This document shows positions 1 through 7,592 of a DNA stretch of 9,635 nucleotides, in pieces. The notes beneath the pieces are model-generated. The model was not told the DNA's origin. It saw nothing but the letters and a program-made list of their open reading frames with translations, and did no database searches. The translations under genes were made by a program, and so were the position numbers. This DNA comes from Syntrophaceae bacterium. GTDB taxonomy: Bacteria; Desulfobacterota; SM23-61. The first letter of the stretch is position 1. Each line of letters starts with the position of its first letter. The stretch is taken from NCBI GenBank assembly GCA_003154025.1, contig PMCE01000262.1, positions 5,643-15,277 of the forward strand, in the 5' to 3' direction.

Positions 1-2169
<2,169 letters not shown>

Positions 2170-2186
2170 GACGGAGGAGCCAATCC

Positions 2187-2474
2187 GTGGTCATCGGGCT
2201 TTGTCACCTGGAACTCCTGCTGGACGGAAATTTTTCCCTCAAGGGGAAGAGACAGGTGATCAAAAGCCTCGTCACCCGCGCTCGGCAGAGGTTCAACATC
2301 TCCATCGCCGAGGTGGAGGATCAGGATCTGTGGCAGAAGGCGGTGCTGGGGATCTGCACCGTCTCCAATGACCGGCAGCGGGTCAATTCCATTCTGGACC
2401 AGGTGGTGGATTTCATCGAAAACACCAACCTGGCCCAGGTGACCGACTCGCAGATTGAAATTATGAATATTTAA
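2187..2474 (+). CDS. DUF503 family protein (YlxP-like)
   Basis: This is a 95-residue protein of the DUF503 family. Its biochemical role is not established; a job near ribosome maturation is inferred only from its constant place between infB and rbfA. Family hallmarks are the N-terminal beta strand with Leu-rich LELLLDG, then SLKGKRQVIKSL, RFNISIAEVEDQDLWQKA and GICTVSNDRQRV, ending in a short IEIMNI strand. The start is a GTG at 2187. It is supported by an excellent Shine-Dalgarno, GGAGGAG at 2173-2179, seven bases upstream, and by the full family N-terminus beginning there. The gene follows infB by 17 bases and is surely co-transcribed with it. It has no signal peptide or membrane segment. 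A 116-base repeat-bearing gap separates it from rbfA. Confidence 0.93.
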   Translation: MVIGLCHLELLLDGNFSLKGKRQVIKSLVTRARQRFNISIAEVEDQDLWQKAVLGICTVSNDRQRVNSILDQVVDFIENTNLAQVTDSQIEIMNI

Positions 2475-2590
2475 TCTAATCACAGAGGACACAGAGGCCC
2501 CAGAGAGAAAAAGGGAAAAATTCAGTTTGCGAATTTCAGATTTTATGCTTGCCGTAAGAATTCTCTGTGATCTCTGTGGCGAAGGTTTTT
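2475..2590. repeat. Intergenic inverted repeat built of 9-bp CACAGAG units
   Basis: The left arm has tandem 9-bp units at 2481-2489, 2490-2498 and a degenerate third at 2499-2507 (CACAGAGGA, CACAGAGGC, CCCAGAGAG). The right arm carries the reverse-complement units TCTCTGTGA and TCTCTGTGG at 2562-2579. Bases 2481-2496 pair with 2563-2578 at 14 of 16 positions, with a two-base mismatch in the middle. About 66 bases of A/T-richer sequence lie between the arms. From memory, CACAGAG/CTCTGTG arms of this kind recur between genes in many uncultured deltaproteobacterial and related genomes; I could not check this. The element sits exactly between DUF503 and rbfA and ends next to the rbfA ribosome-binding site. 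It has no coding capacity. Confidence 0.75.
2581..2585 (+). promoter_or_regulatory. Ribosome-binding site of rbfA, at the edge of the repeat
   Basis: GAAGG lies five bases before the ATG at 2591 and directly after the right arm of the CTCTGTG repeat (ending 2579). It supports the ATG rather than the GTG at 2567, which lies inside the repeat arm and would add eight repeat-coded residues before the family-typical N-terminus. Confidence 0.6.
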
Positions 2591-2962
2591 ATGACTTATA
2601 AAAGATCCGAACGCGTGAGCGACATGATTCGGCAGGTGATCGGGGAGATGCTCCTGAGGGACCTGAGCGATCCCCGTCTTACTTCGGTTACCATCACGGG
2701 GGTGGAAGTCACCGAAGATTTGAAAATCGCCACCGTCTTCTTCAGCGCCATGGGCAAGCAGGCTCAGGAAGAGGCCGCGCTCCACGGGATGCAGAGCGCG
2801 GCCGGATACATCAAGAAAAGGCTGGGGAAGGAGCTGCGTCTGAGAGTTGTCCCGGACCTTCTCTTCAAAGTGGATCGCACATATGAATATGGAAAGCGGA
2901 TCGACCGGCTCCTCAAGACCATCCAGGAAGAAGACAAAGGAAATCCTCCGGAAGATCGCTGA
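2591..2962 (+). CDS. rbfA: Ribosome-binding factor A
   Basis: RbfA is a small KH-fold protein that binds the 30S precursor and helps 16S rRNA 5'-end maturation and cold adaptation. The 123-residue product has the usual family length. It shows the KRSERVSDMIRQVIGEML start, LSDPRLTSVTITGVEVTEDL, the AAGYIKKRLGKELRLR segment with the Ala-kink of the KH-like fold, and the closing VPDLLFKVDRTYEYGKRID. I chose the ATG at 2591 because the family N-terminus begins there and GAAGG precedes it. An in-frame GTG at 2567 would translate part of the intergenic repeat. The 3' end overlaps the probable start region of the next gene. A CCTCCGG/CCGGAGG hairpin (2945-2951 with 2969-2975) encloses the stop codon. 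Confidence 0.95.
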   Translation: MTYKRSERVSDMIRQVIGEMLLRDLSDPRLTSVTITGVEVTEDLKIATVFFSAMGKQAQEEAALHGMQSAAGYIKKRLGKELRLRVVPDLLFKVDRTYEYGKRIDRLLKTIQEEDKGNPPEDR

Positions 2963-3896
2963 GGAAGCCCGGAGGGGGCAAACCTTTTTGATCTCCACCC
3001 ACCAGAACCCGGAGGGAGATGCCATCGGCGCCACCCTGGCTCTGGCGCTGGCTTTGGAGAGTCTGGGGAAGACTGTCCGGGTTTTAACCCAGGACCCGGT
3101 TCCAGAGGTACTGGCCTTCCTTCCTGGGGCGGAGAAAATCACGCATCAGGCCCCGCCGGACGGTCGCTTCGACATCGCCTTTTCCGTGGACTGCGGAGAT
3201 CGGCCCCGGCTGGGGGAAGAGTTCAACAAGGTCAAGGGGATCGCAAAGATCATCAACATCGACCACCACGTGAGCAACGATTTTTTCGGAGACCTGAACC
3301 TGGTCGATCCTGGGGCGAGCTCTGCCGCGGAGATCATCTATGACCTGATTCGAACGCTTCCGGCCCCGTTCACCAAAGAGGTGGCCGAGAATATTTACAC
3401 CGGGATTCTGACCGACACCGGCTCTTTTCATTATTCCAATACCTCGGCGAAGACTTTCTCCGCCGCACGGGCATGCCTTTTGGCCGGAGTGGACCCTTGG
3501 AAGGTGGCCCAAAAGGTGTATGATACCCAGCCTCTTTCCCGGCTCCGCCTTTTGCCCCGGGTCCTGGATACGTTAGAATTTTCGGCGGACGGCCGGGTGA
3601 GTTCCGTGGCGGTAACCCAGCAGATGCTGAAGGAAGCCGGGGCGATCGTGGCCATGACCGAGGATTTCATCAACTTTCCCCGGTCCGTTCAGGGGGTTGA
3701 GGTAGCCCTGCTTTTCCGGGAAGTGACCCCGGAGAAATACCGGGTTAGCATGCGCTCCCGGGGGGCCGTGGATGTGGCCCGGATTGCGGGAAAGTTCCAG
3801 GGAGGTGGGCATCCTGCTGCTTCGGGGTGCACGCTGGAGGGAAATTTCTCCATAGTCAAGGCCAAGATCTTGGAGGCCGTAAGGGCGGTTCTTTGA
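2889..3896 (+). CDS. nrnA: DHH/DHHA1 phosphoesterase, NrnA-type (oligoribonuclease / pAp phosphatase)
   Basis: Family members are Mn-dependent cytoplasmic enzymes that degrade very short oligoribonucleotides and often dephosphorylate pAp. Motifs in order are NPEGDAIG (from 3006), SVDCGD, the signature DHH in NIDHHVSNDFFGD, TDTGSFHYSNTS, and the C-terminal DHHA1 motif GGGHPAASG. Motif I has Glu where most homologues have Asp (NPDGD). The role fits the neighbourhood: PNPase downstream leaves short oligonucleotides for such an enzyme. The start is uncertain. In-frame candidates are TTG 2847, ATG 2883 and ATG 2889, all inside rbfA and without a well-placed Shine-Dalgarno. A TTG at 2988 has a strong GGAGGGGG upstream but would remove the first helix and strand. 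I list ATG 2889 (335 residues), with translation probably coupled to rbfA. The stop overlaps the truB start. Confidence 0.88.
   Translation: MESGSTGSSRPSRKKTKEILRKIAEEARRGQTFLISTHQNPEGDAIGATLALALALESLGKTVRVLTQDPVPEVLAFLPGAEKITHQAPPDGRFDIAFSVDCGDRPRLGEEFNKVKGIAKIINIDHHVSNDFFGDLNLVDPGASSAAEIIYDLIRTLPAPFTKEVAENIYTGILTDTGSFHYSNTSAKTFSAARACLLAGVDPWKVAQKVYDTQPLSRLRLLPRVLDTLEFSADGRVSSVAVTQQMLKEAGAIVAMTEDFINFPRSVQGVEVALLFREVTPEKYRVSMRSRGAVDVARIAGKFQGGGHPAASGCTLEGNFSIVKAKILEAVRAVL
3881..3888 (+). promoter_or_regulatory. Ribosome-binding site that decides the TTG start of truB
   Basis: AAGGGCGG, inside the last codons of nrnA, lies four bases before TTG 3893 (AAGGG itself is seven bases away); GGAGG at 3872-3876 is further off. 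It supports TTG 3893 over the upstream GTG at 3827, which would add 22 residues unlike the TruB family. Confidence 0.6.
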
Positions 3897-4822
3897 ACGG
3901 TGTCCTGGTCATCGACAAGCCGAAAGGCTGGACTTCTCACGATGTGGTGGCCTGGGCGAGGAAGGCGCTGCGAATCCGCAAGGTAGGCCACGGGGGGACC
4001 CTGGACCCTCTGGCCACGGGGGTTTTACCCCTCTATTTGGGGGAAGGGACCAAGCTGGCTCCCTTCAACCTGGATGGCATCAAAGATTACGTGGCCACAA
4101 TGAAGCTGGGGCAGGAGACCGATACCCTGGACGCGGACGGAAAGATCACCGCGGAGAAAGAGGGGTTTCATTGCACCCGGGAGATGGTGGAGGAAAAGCT
4201 GGACCCATTCCGGGGGAAGATCCGGCAGAGGCCGCCACTCTATTCGGCGGTCAAGCAGAAAGGAGTTCCCCTGTACCAACGGGCCCGGTCGGGGGAAACC
4301 CCCGAAGTGGCGGAGCGGGAAACGGTCATCCATGCTCTTCGTTTAAAGGAGTTTTCCTTCCCTCTGGTAACCCTGGAGGTTACCTGCGGCCGGGGCGCCT
4401 ACATCCGGAGCCTCTGCGCGGACCTGGGCCGGGCGCTGGGATGCGGAGCCCATGTGGTAGAACTCAGGCGTACGCGTTCTGGAAGGTTCACCTTGGGCCA
4501 GGCCATGACCCTGGAAGAAGTTTCCCGCCGGGTGGAGCAGAGGAAGGTAGAAGAAAAGATCCTCCCCCTGAGAGAGAGCGTGGACCTAACGGGCGAGATT
4601 CAGCTGGAAGAAAAAGCAGCCGTCCGGGTTCGGCAAGGTCAGCCGCTTCGCCTGAGCGACCTGCCGGGAGGGGGATCGGAGGGGTTCCGGAGGGGCCAGC
4701 GGTGGGGCCTTCTTCAGGGACCCTGCGGGCTCTTAGCCATCGCCGAGTCGCAGGTCGACGCGGGCCCCTCGCTTACCGGAAATGCCCCGGTTTTGCGCAT
4801 CCTGCGGGTTTTTCATGGGTGA
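3893..4822 (+). CDS. truB: tRNA pseudouridine(55) synthase TruB
   Basis: TruB isomerises U55 in the T-loop of elongator tRNAs and also acts as a tRNA-folding chaperone. The 309-residue product has normal family length. Starting from TTG it reads NGVLVIDKPKGWTSHDVV, then GHGGTLDPLATGVLPL with catalytic Asp38 (4004-4006). Next come RQRPPLYSAVKQKG with the conserved Tyr, GRGAYIRSLCADLG and CGAHVVELRRTRSGRF, and a small C-terminal PUA-like domain. The TTG overlaps the nrnA stop as TTGA (3893-3896), which with the Shine-Dalgarno at 3881-3888 suggests termination-reinitiation coupling. This start gives exactly the family N-terminus; the GTG at 3827 would put nrnA-overlapping nonsense in front. The 97-base region to rpsO holds a hairpin. 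Confidence 0.96.
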   Translation: MNGVLVIDKPKGWTSHDVVAWARKALRIRKVGHGGTLDPLATGVLPLYLGEGTKLAPFNLDGIKDYVATMKLGQETDTLDADGKITAEKEGFHCTREMVEEKLDPFRGKIRQRPPLYSAVKQKGVPLYQRARSGETPEVAERETVIHALRLKEFSFPLVTLEVTCGRGAYIRSLCADLGRALGCGAHVVELRRTRSGRFTLGQAMTLEEVSRRVEQRKVEEKILPLRESVDLTGEIQLEEKAAVRVRQGQPLRLSDLPGGGSEGFRRGQRWGLLQGPCGLLAIAESQVDAGPSLTGNAPVLRILRVFHG

Positions 4823-4834
4823 ATCGCCTTACGC

Positions 4835-4873
4835 CTCCTTCCTCTTCCAGAGATGGGGAGGGAGACAGTTTTT
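4835..4873 (+). promoter_or_regulatory. Hairpin plus T-run in the rpsO leader (attenuator or S15 operator candidate)
   Basis: CTCCTTCCTC (4835-4844) pairs with GGGGAGGGAG (4855-4864): ten base pairs including two G-U pairs, closing a ten-base loop. Four bases later comes TTTTT (4869-4873). It lies between the truB stop and the rpsO ribosome-binding site. It could be a leaky rho-independent terminator or part of an S15 autoregulatory leader; ribosomal protein S15 is known to repress its own mRNA through different leader folds in several bacterial groups. The offset T-run argues against a strong terminator. The structure is seen; the function is inferred. Confidence 0.4.
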
Positions 4874-4919
4874 CTTAGACTGATTGGATTCTCAATTGTA
4901 AGCCAGAAAGGAGAAAGAG

Positions 4920-5189
4920 GTGACACTACTGCCAGAGCGGAAGAAGGCCCTCATCGAGGGGAACAAGAGACATCCCACGGACACCGGGTCTCCCGAGGTC
5001 CAGATCGCCATCCTGAGCGAGCGGATCAATTACCTGACGGAGCATTTCAAGACCCACATGAAGGATCACCATTCCCGCAGGGGCCTCTTGAAACTCGTGG
5101 GTCAGAGGCGGCACCTCCTGGATTACCTGAAAAAAATAGAGGTGGAGCGTTACCGCTCCCTGATCCAAAAGCTGGGAATCCGCAAGTAA
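4920..5189 (+). CDS. rpsO: 30S ribosomal protein S15
   Basis: S15 is a primary 16S rRNA-binding protein of the platform of the 30S subunit. The product has 89 residues, the standard length. It carries the family signature [25 protein letters not shown] followed by the conserved [15 protein letters not shown] and [22 protein letters not shown]. The start is GTG at 4920, with a strong Shine-Dalgarno AAAGGAG (4907-4913) six bases upstream; the next residues TLLPERK match the family N-terminus. As in many bacteria it directly precedes pnp, and both flanking gaps (97 and 106 bases) contain RNA hairpins. I see no convincing own promoter, so transcription probably comes from the upstream operon. Confidence 0.98.
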   Translation: MTLLPERKKALIEGNKRHPTDTGSPEVQIAILSERINYLTEHFKTHMKDHHSRRGLLKLVGQRRHLLDYLKKIEVERYRSLIQKLGIRK

Positions 5190-5201
5190 AAGGGGGTTCA
5201 A

Positions 5202-5261
5202 CGTTGCCGCCGCAACGGGTCATGGATTGCGGCGGAAAGCTCTACCCGCTTAAAGGGTAGA
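5202..5261 (+). promoter_or_regulatory. Tandem and alternative hairpins in the rpsO-pnp leader
   Basis: Three stems are visible. CCGCCGCAA (5207-5215) pairs perfectly with TTGCGGCGG (5227-5235), with an 11-base loop. The first half can instead form CGTTGC (5202-5207) with GCAACG (5212-5217) around a CGCC tetraloop; the two folds exclude each other. A second hairpin, TCTACCC (5241-5247) with GGGTAGA (5255-5261), follows, then AAAA. No T-tract follows either stem, so these are not typical rho-independent terminators. In Escherichia coli the pnp leader is cleaved by RNase III and autoregulated by PNPase; these hairpins occupy the matching place. The regulatory role is inferred. Confidence 0.5.
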
Positions 5262-5295
5262 AAAATCGAGCATCTTTCGGAAAGAGGGTGAGTTT

Positions 5296-7509
5296 ATGTC
5301 CGTACTCGGAACACGCCTTGAGGTTCGCTGTAACCTGGAAGGCAGAGATTTTATCGTGGAAACAGGGGCTGTGGCCAAACAGGCGGATGGAGCGGTCCTG
5401 GTAACCTTTGGAGAGAGCATCGTCCTGGTCACGGCTACGGCTTCCAAAACCATCCGGGAAGGAATCGATTTTTTCCCCATGGTCGTCGACTATCAGGAGA
5501 TGGCCTACGCCGCGGGGAAGATCCCCGGCGGGTTTTTCAAGCGGGAAGGACGGCCCAGTGAGAAAGAAATTCTCACTGCCCGGCTGATCGATCGACCCCT
5601 GCGCCCCCTCTTTCCCAAAGGCTTCCTGAACGAAGTCCAGATCATCGCCACGGTCCTGTCGGCCGACCAGGAGAATGACACCGATGTATTGGCCATCTGC
5701 GGAGCCTCTACGGCCCTGCAGATTTCCAATATTCCCTTCCAAGGGCCTATCGCCGGAGTCCGGGTCGGAAGGATTGGGGGCCAGTGGATCTGCAACCCTA
5801 CGCGCAGCCAGCTTGCCCAGAGCGATGTGAACTTGATCGTGGCCGGAAGCCGGGAAGGGGTCGTCATGGTGGAAGGCGGGGGGCAGGAGATGTCTGAAGA
5901 GGATTTACTGGATGCCATCTTCTTCGGCCACCGGTCCCTGCAGCCCATCCTGGATATCCAGGATGAGCTGAAAAAGAAGAAAGTGGCCCTGGAGAATGAG
6001 CGGCGGAGAGCAGCCGGGGAAGCGGAAATTCCGGACATTGAAAAAAAGCAGGTCCCCGAACTCTCCCTCGACCCGGTTTTGGGCCGGCGCGTGCTGCTGG
6101 CCGATGAGTCGATCCGGGTGCGGATCCGCGCAGCGGGAGAGGAGAAGATCCTTCAAGCCCTGTCCATTTCCAATAAGAAGGCGCGCAACGACCAGCTGGA
6201 GAAGGCGCGGCAGGACACCCTGGCTCCCCTGCTGGAAGAATTCCCCAAGAAGGCTGGAGAGCTCAAAGCTTATTACGAGGCCCTGGAAAAATCCGTCGTC
6301 CGCCGGCCTATCTTTCAGGAAAACCGCCGGGTGGATGGAAGAGCCTTCAACGAAGTCCGGCCGATTCACATCCAGGTCGGGTGGCTTCCCCGGACCCACG
6401 GTTCGGCCAGGTTTACCCGGGGGGAGACCCAGGTCTCTGCCGTGGTCACCCTGGGATCGGCCGATGATGAACAGAAGATCGATGCCCTCACCGGAGAGAC
6501 TTTCAAATCCTTCATGCTCCACTACAATTTTCCCCCCTACAGCGTGGGCGAAGTGCGCATGATGCGGGGACCCAGCCGTCGGGATATTGGACACGGCGCT
6601 CTGGCCGAGCGGTCCATCAGCCGCATTCTTCCATCCACCGAAAAAAACCCCTACACCATCCGCATCGTATCGGAAGTCCTGGAATCCAACGGCTCCTCCT
6701 CCATGGCTACGGTGTGCGGCGCTTCTCTGGCCCTCATGGATGCCGGCATTCAGATCAAAAGCCCGGTGGCCGGGATCGCCATGGGTTTGATCAAAGAGGG
6801 AGAGAAAGTGGCGATTCTCACGGATATCCTGGGGGATGAAGATCACCACGGGGACATGGATTTCAAGGTGGCCGGTTCCCGGACGGGGATTACCGGTTTC
6901 CAGATGGACATCAAGATTTCCGGAGTGACCCGGGATATCCTCCGCCAGGCTCTGGCCCAAGCCCGGGAAGGAAGGGAATTTATCCTGCAAAAAATGGAGG
7001 AAGCGTTACCCGGGGCGAGGACCGAGATGTCTCCCTATGCCCCCCGCTTCCTCAGCCTGCGAATCAAGCCGGATCGAATCCGGGAGATCATCGGACCCCA
7101 GGGGAAAATCATCCGGGGGATTCAGGATGAGACCGGGGTCAAGATCAACGTTGAAGACGATGGATCGGTCCATATCTTCTCCCCCGATTCCCAAGCGGCC
7201 CAGAAGGCGGCGGACATCATCCGCGAGTTGATCAAGGAAGCCGAGGTGGGAGAGTTCTACATGGGCCGGGTCAGCTCCATCGCCCGCAAGCCGGATGGGA
7301 AGGAATTCGGGGCCTTCGTGGAGATCTTCCCGGGAACCGATGGGCTGGTTCATATCTCCCAGTTGGCCAACGAGAGAGTCCGGAATGTGGAAGACGTCCT
7401 CAAAGAGGGCGATCAGGTCCTGGTTAAAGTTATCGGAATCGATGAAAGAGGCAAGATCAAGCTCAGCCGCAAGGAAGCCCTGGGCCATCCGTGGCCGCCC
7501 AAAGAATAG
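5296..7509 (+). CDS. pnp: Polyribonucleotide nucleotidyltransferase (PNPase)
   Basis: PNPase is the trimeric 3'-to-5' phosphorolytic exoribonuclease of mRNA turnover, releasing nucleoside diphosphates. The 737-residue product is slightly longer than the E. coli enzyme. Order: first RNase PH domain, with GGFFKREGRPSEKEILTARL and LIDRPLRPLFP; an all-helical linker; and second RNase PH domain from about residue 343, with LPRTHGSARFTRGETQ and DEDHHGDMDFK. There D516, D522 and K524 match the catalytic D486, D492 and K494 of E. coli. A KH domain follows with GPQGK at 600-604, then an S1 domain from about 652 (GEFYMGRV to KIKLSRKEA). The ATG at 5296 is preceded by GAGGG about seven bases upstream. 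All catalytic residues are present. A 20-bp perfect palindrome (5946-5965) and a 9-bp hairpin (5556-5578) lie inside the coding region. Confidence 0.98.
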   Translation: MSVLGTRLEVRCNLEGRDFIVETGAVAKQADGAVLVTFGESIVLVTATASKTIREGIDFFPMVVDYQEMAYAAGKIPGGFFKREGRPSEKEILTARLIDRPLRPLFPKGFLNEVQIIATVLSADQENDTDVLAICGASTALQISNIPFQGPIAGVRVGRIGGQWICNPTRSQLAQSDVNLIVAGSREGVVMVEGGGQEMSEEDLLDAIFFGHRSLQPILDIQDELKKKKVALENERRRAAGEAEIPDIEKKQVPELSLDPVLGRRVLLADESIRVRIRAAGEEKILQALSISNKKARNDQLEKARQDTLAPLLEEFPKKAGELKAYYEALEKSVVRRPIFQENRRVDGRAFNEVRPIHIQVGWLPRTHGSARFTRGETQVSAVVTLGSADDEQKIDALTGETFKSFMLHYNFPPYSVGEVRMMRGPSRRDIGHGALAERSISRILPSTEKNPYTIRIVSEVLESNGSSSMATVCGASLALMDAGIQIKSPVAGIAMGLIKEGEKVAILTDILGDEDHHGDMDFKVAGSRTGITGFQMDIKISGVTRDILRQALAQAREGREFILQKMEEALPGARTEMSPYAPRFLSLRIKPDRIREIIGPQGKIIRGIQDETGVKINVEDDGSVHIFSPDSQAAQKAADIIRELIKEAEVGEFYMGRVSSIARKPDGKEFGAFVEIFPGTDGLVHISQLANERVRNVEDVLKEGDQVLVKVIGIDERGKIKLSRKEALGHPWPPKE
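5556..5578 (+). other. 9-bp perfect hairpin inside pnp
   Basis: CAGTGAGAA (5556-5564) pairs perfectly with TTCTCACTG (5570-5578) around a five-base AGAAA loop. It covers the codons of the conserved PSEKEIL stretch. One such stem by chance in a window of this size is not surprising, so no role is claimed. Confidence 0.4.
5946..5965. repeat. 20-bp perfect palindrome inside pnp
   Basis: The core CCTGGATATCCAGG (5949-5962) extends by three complementary bases on each side, giving a perfect dyad from 5946 to 5965. It encodes PILDIQDE in the helical linker of PNPase. A dyad of this length is rare by chance (of the order of one per hundred windows of this size for random sequence). Confidence 0.7.
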
Positions 7510-7510
7510 T

Positions 7511-7580
7511 TACGAGTTCCGGGTTTCGAGTTCCGGGTCTGCGAAGAAGAGCATTCAATCCGCAATCCGAAATCCGCAAT
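7511..7580. repeat. Tandem 14-bp and 7-bp direct repeats in the pnp-M16 gap
   Basis: Two copies of CGAGTTCCGGGT (7513-7524 and 7527-7538) stand at a 14-bp period. After about 18 bases come three 7-bp units, AATCCGC, AATCCGA and AATCCGC (7557-7577), followed by AAT. Together they fill almost all of the 83-base gap. From memory, such GAGTTCCGGGT and AATCCGC strings recur between genes in many uncultured deltaproteobacterial genomes; this was not checked. The stretch stays open in one frame, which allows a false N-terminal extension of the peptidase gene (GTG at 7491). Confidence 0.75.
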
Positions 7581-7592
7581 TTTGAAGTGATT

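Noticed and set aside
4171..4878. Second + strand frame within truB (235 codons)
   Set aside because: It is rich in Pro, Gly and Arg, as expected for an off-frame reading of G+C-rich DNA. The truB frame is conserved throughout.
4876..4903. Possible promoter upstream of rpsO (TAGACT, 16 bases, TGTAAG)
   Set aside because: Both hexamers match only four of six positions, and the start point would fall on the ribosome-binding site.
5905..6990. 361-codon open frame on the minus strand opposite pnp
   Set aside because: It is an antisense shadow of conserved PNPase codons, with no recognisable domain and no ribosome-binding site.
7511..7580. CRISPR-like array in the pnp-M16 gap
   Set aside because: The units are only 7 to 14 bp long and directly adjacent, with no spacers and no cas genes.
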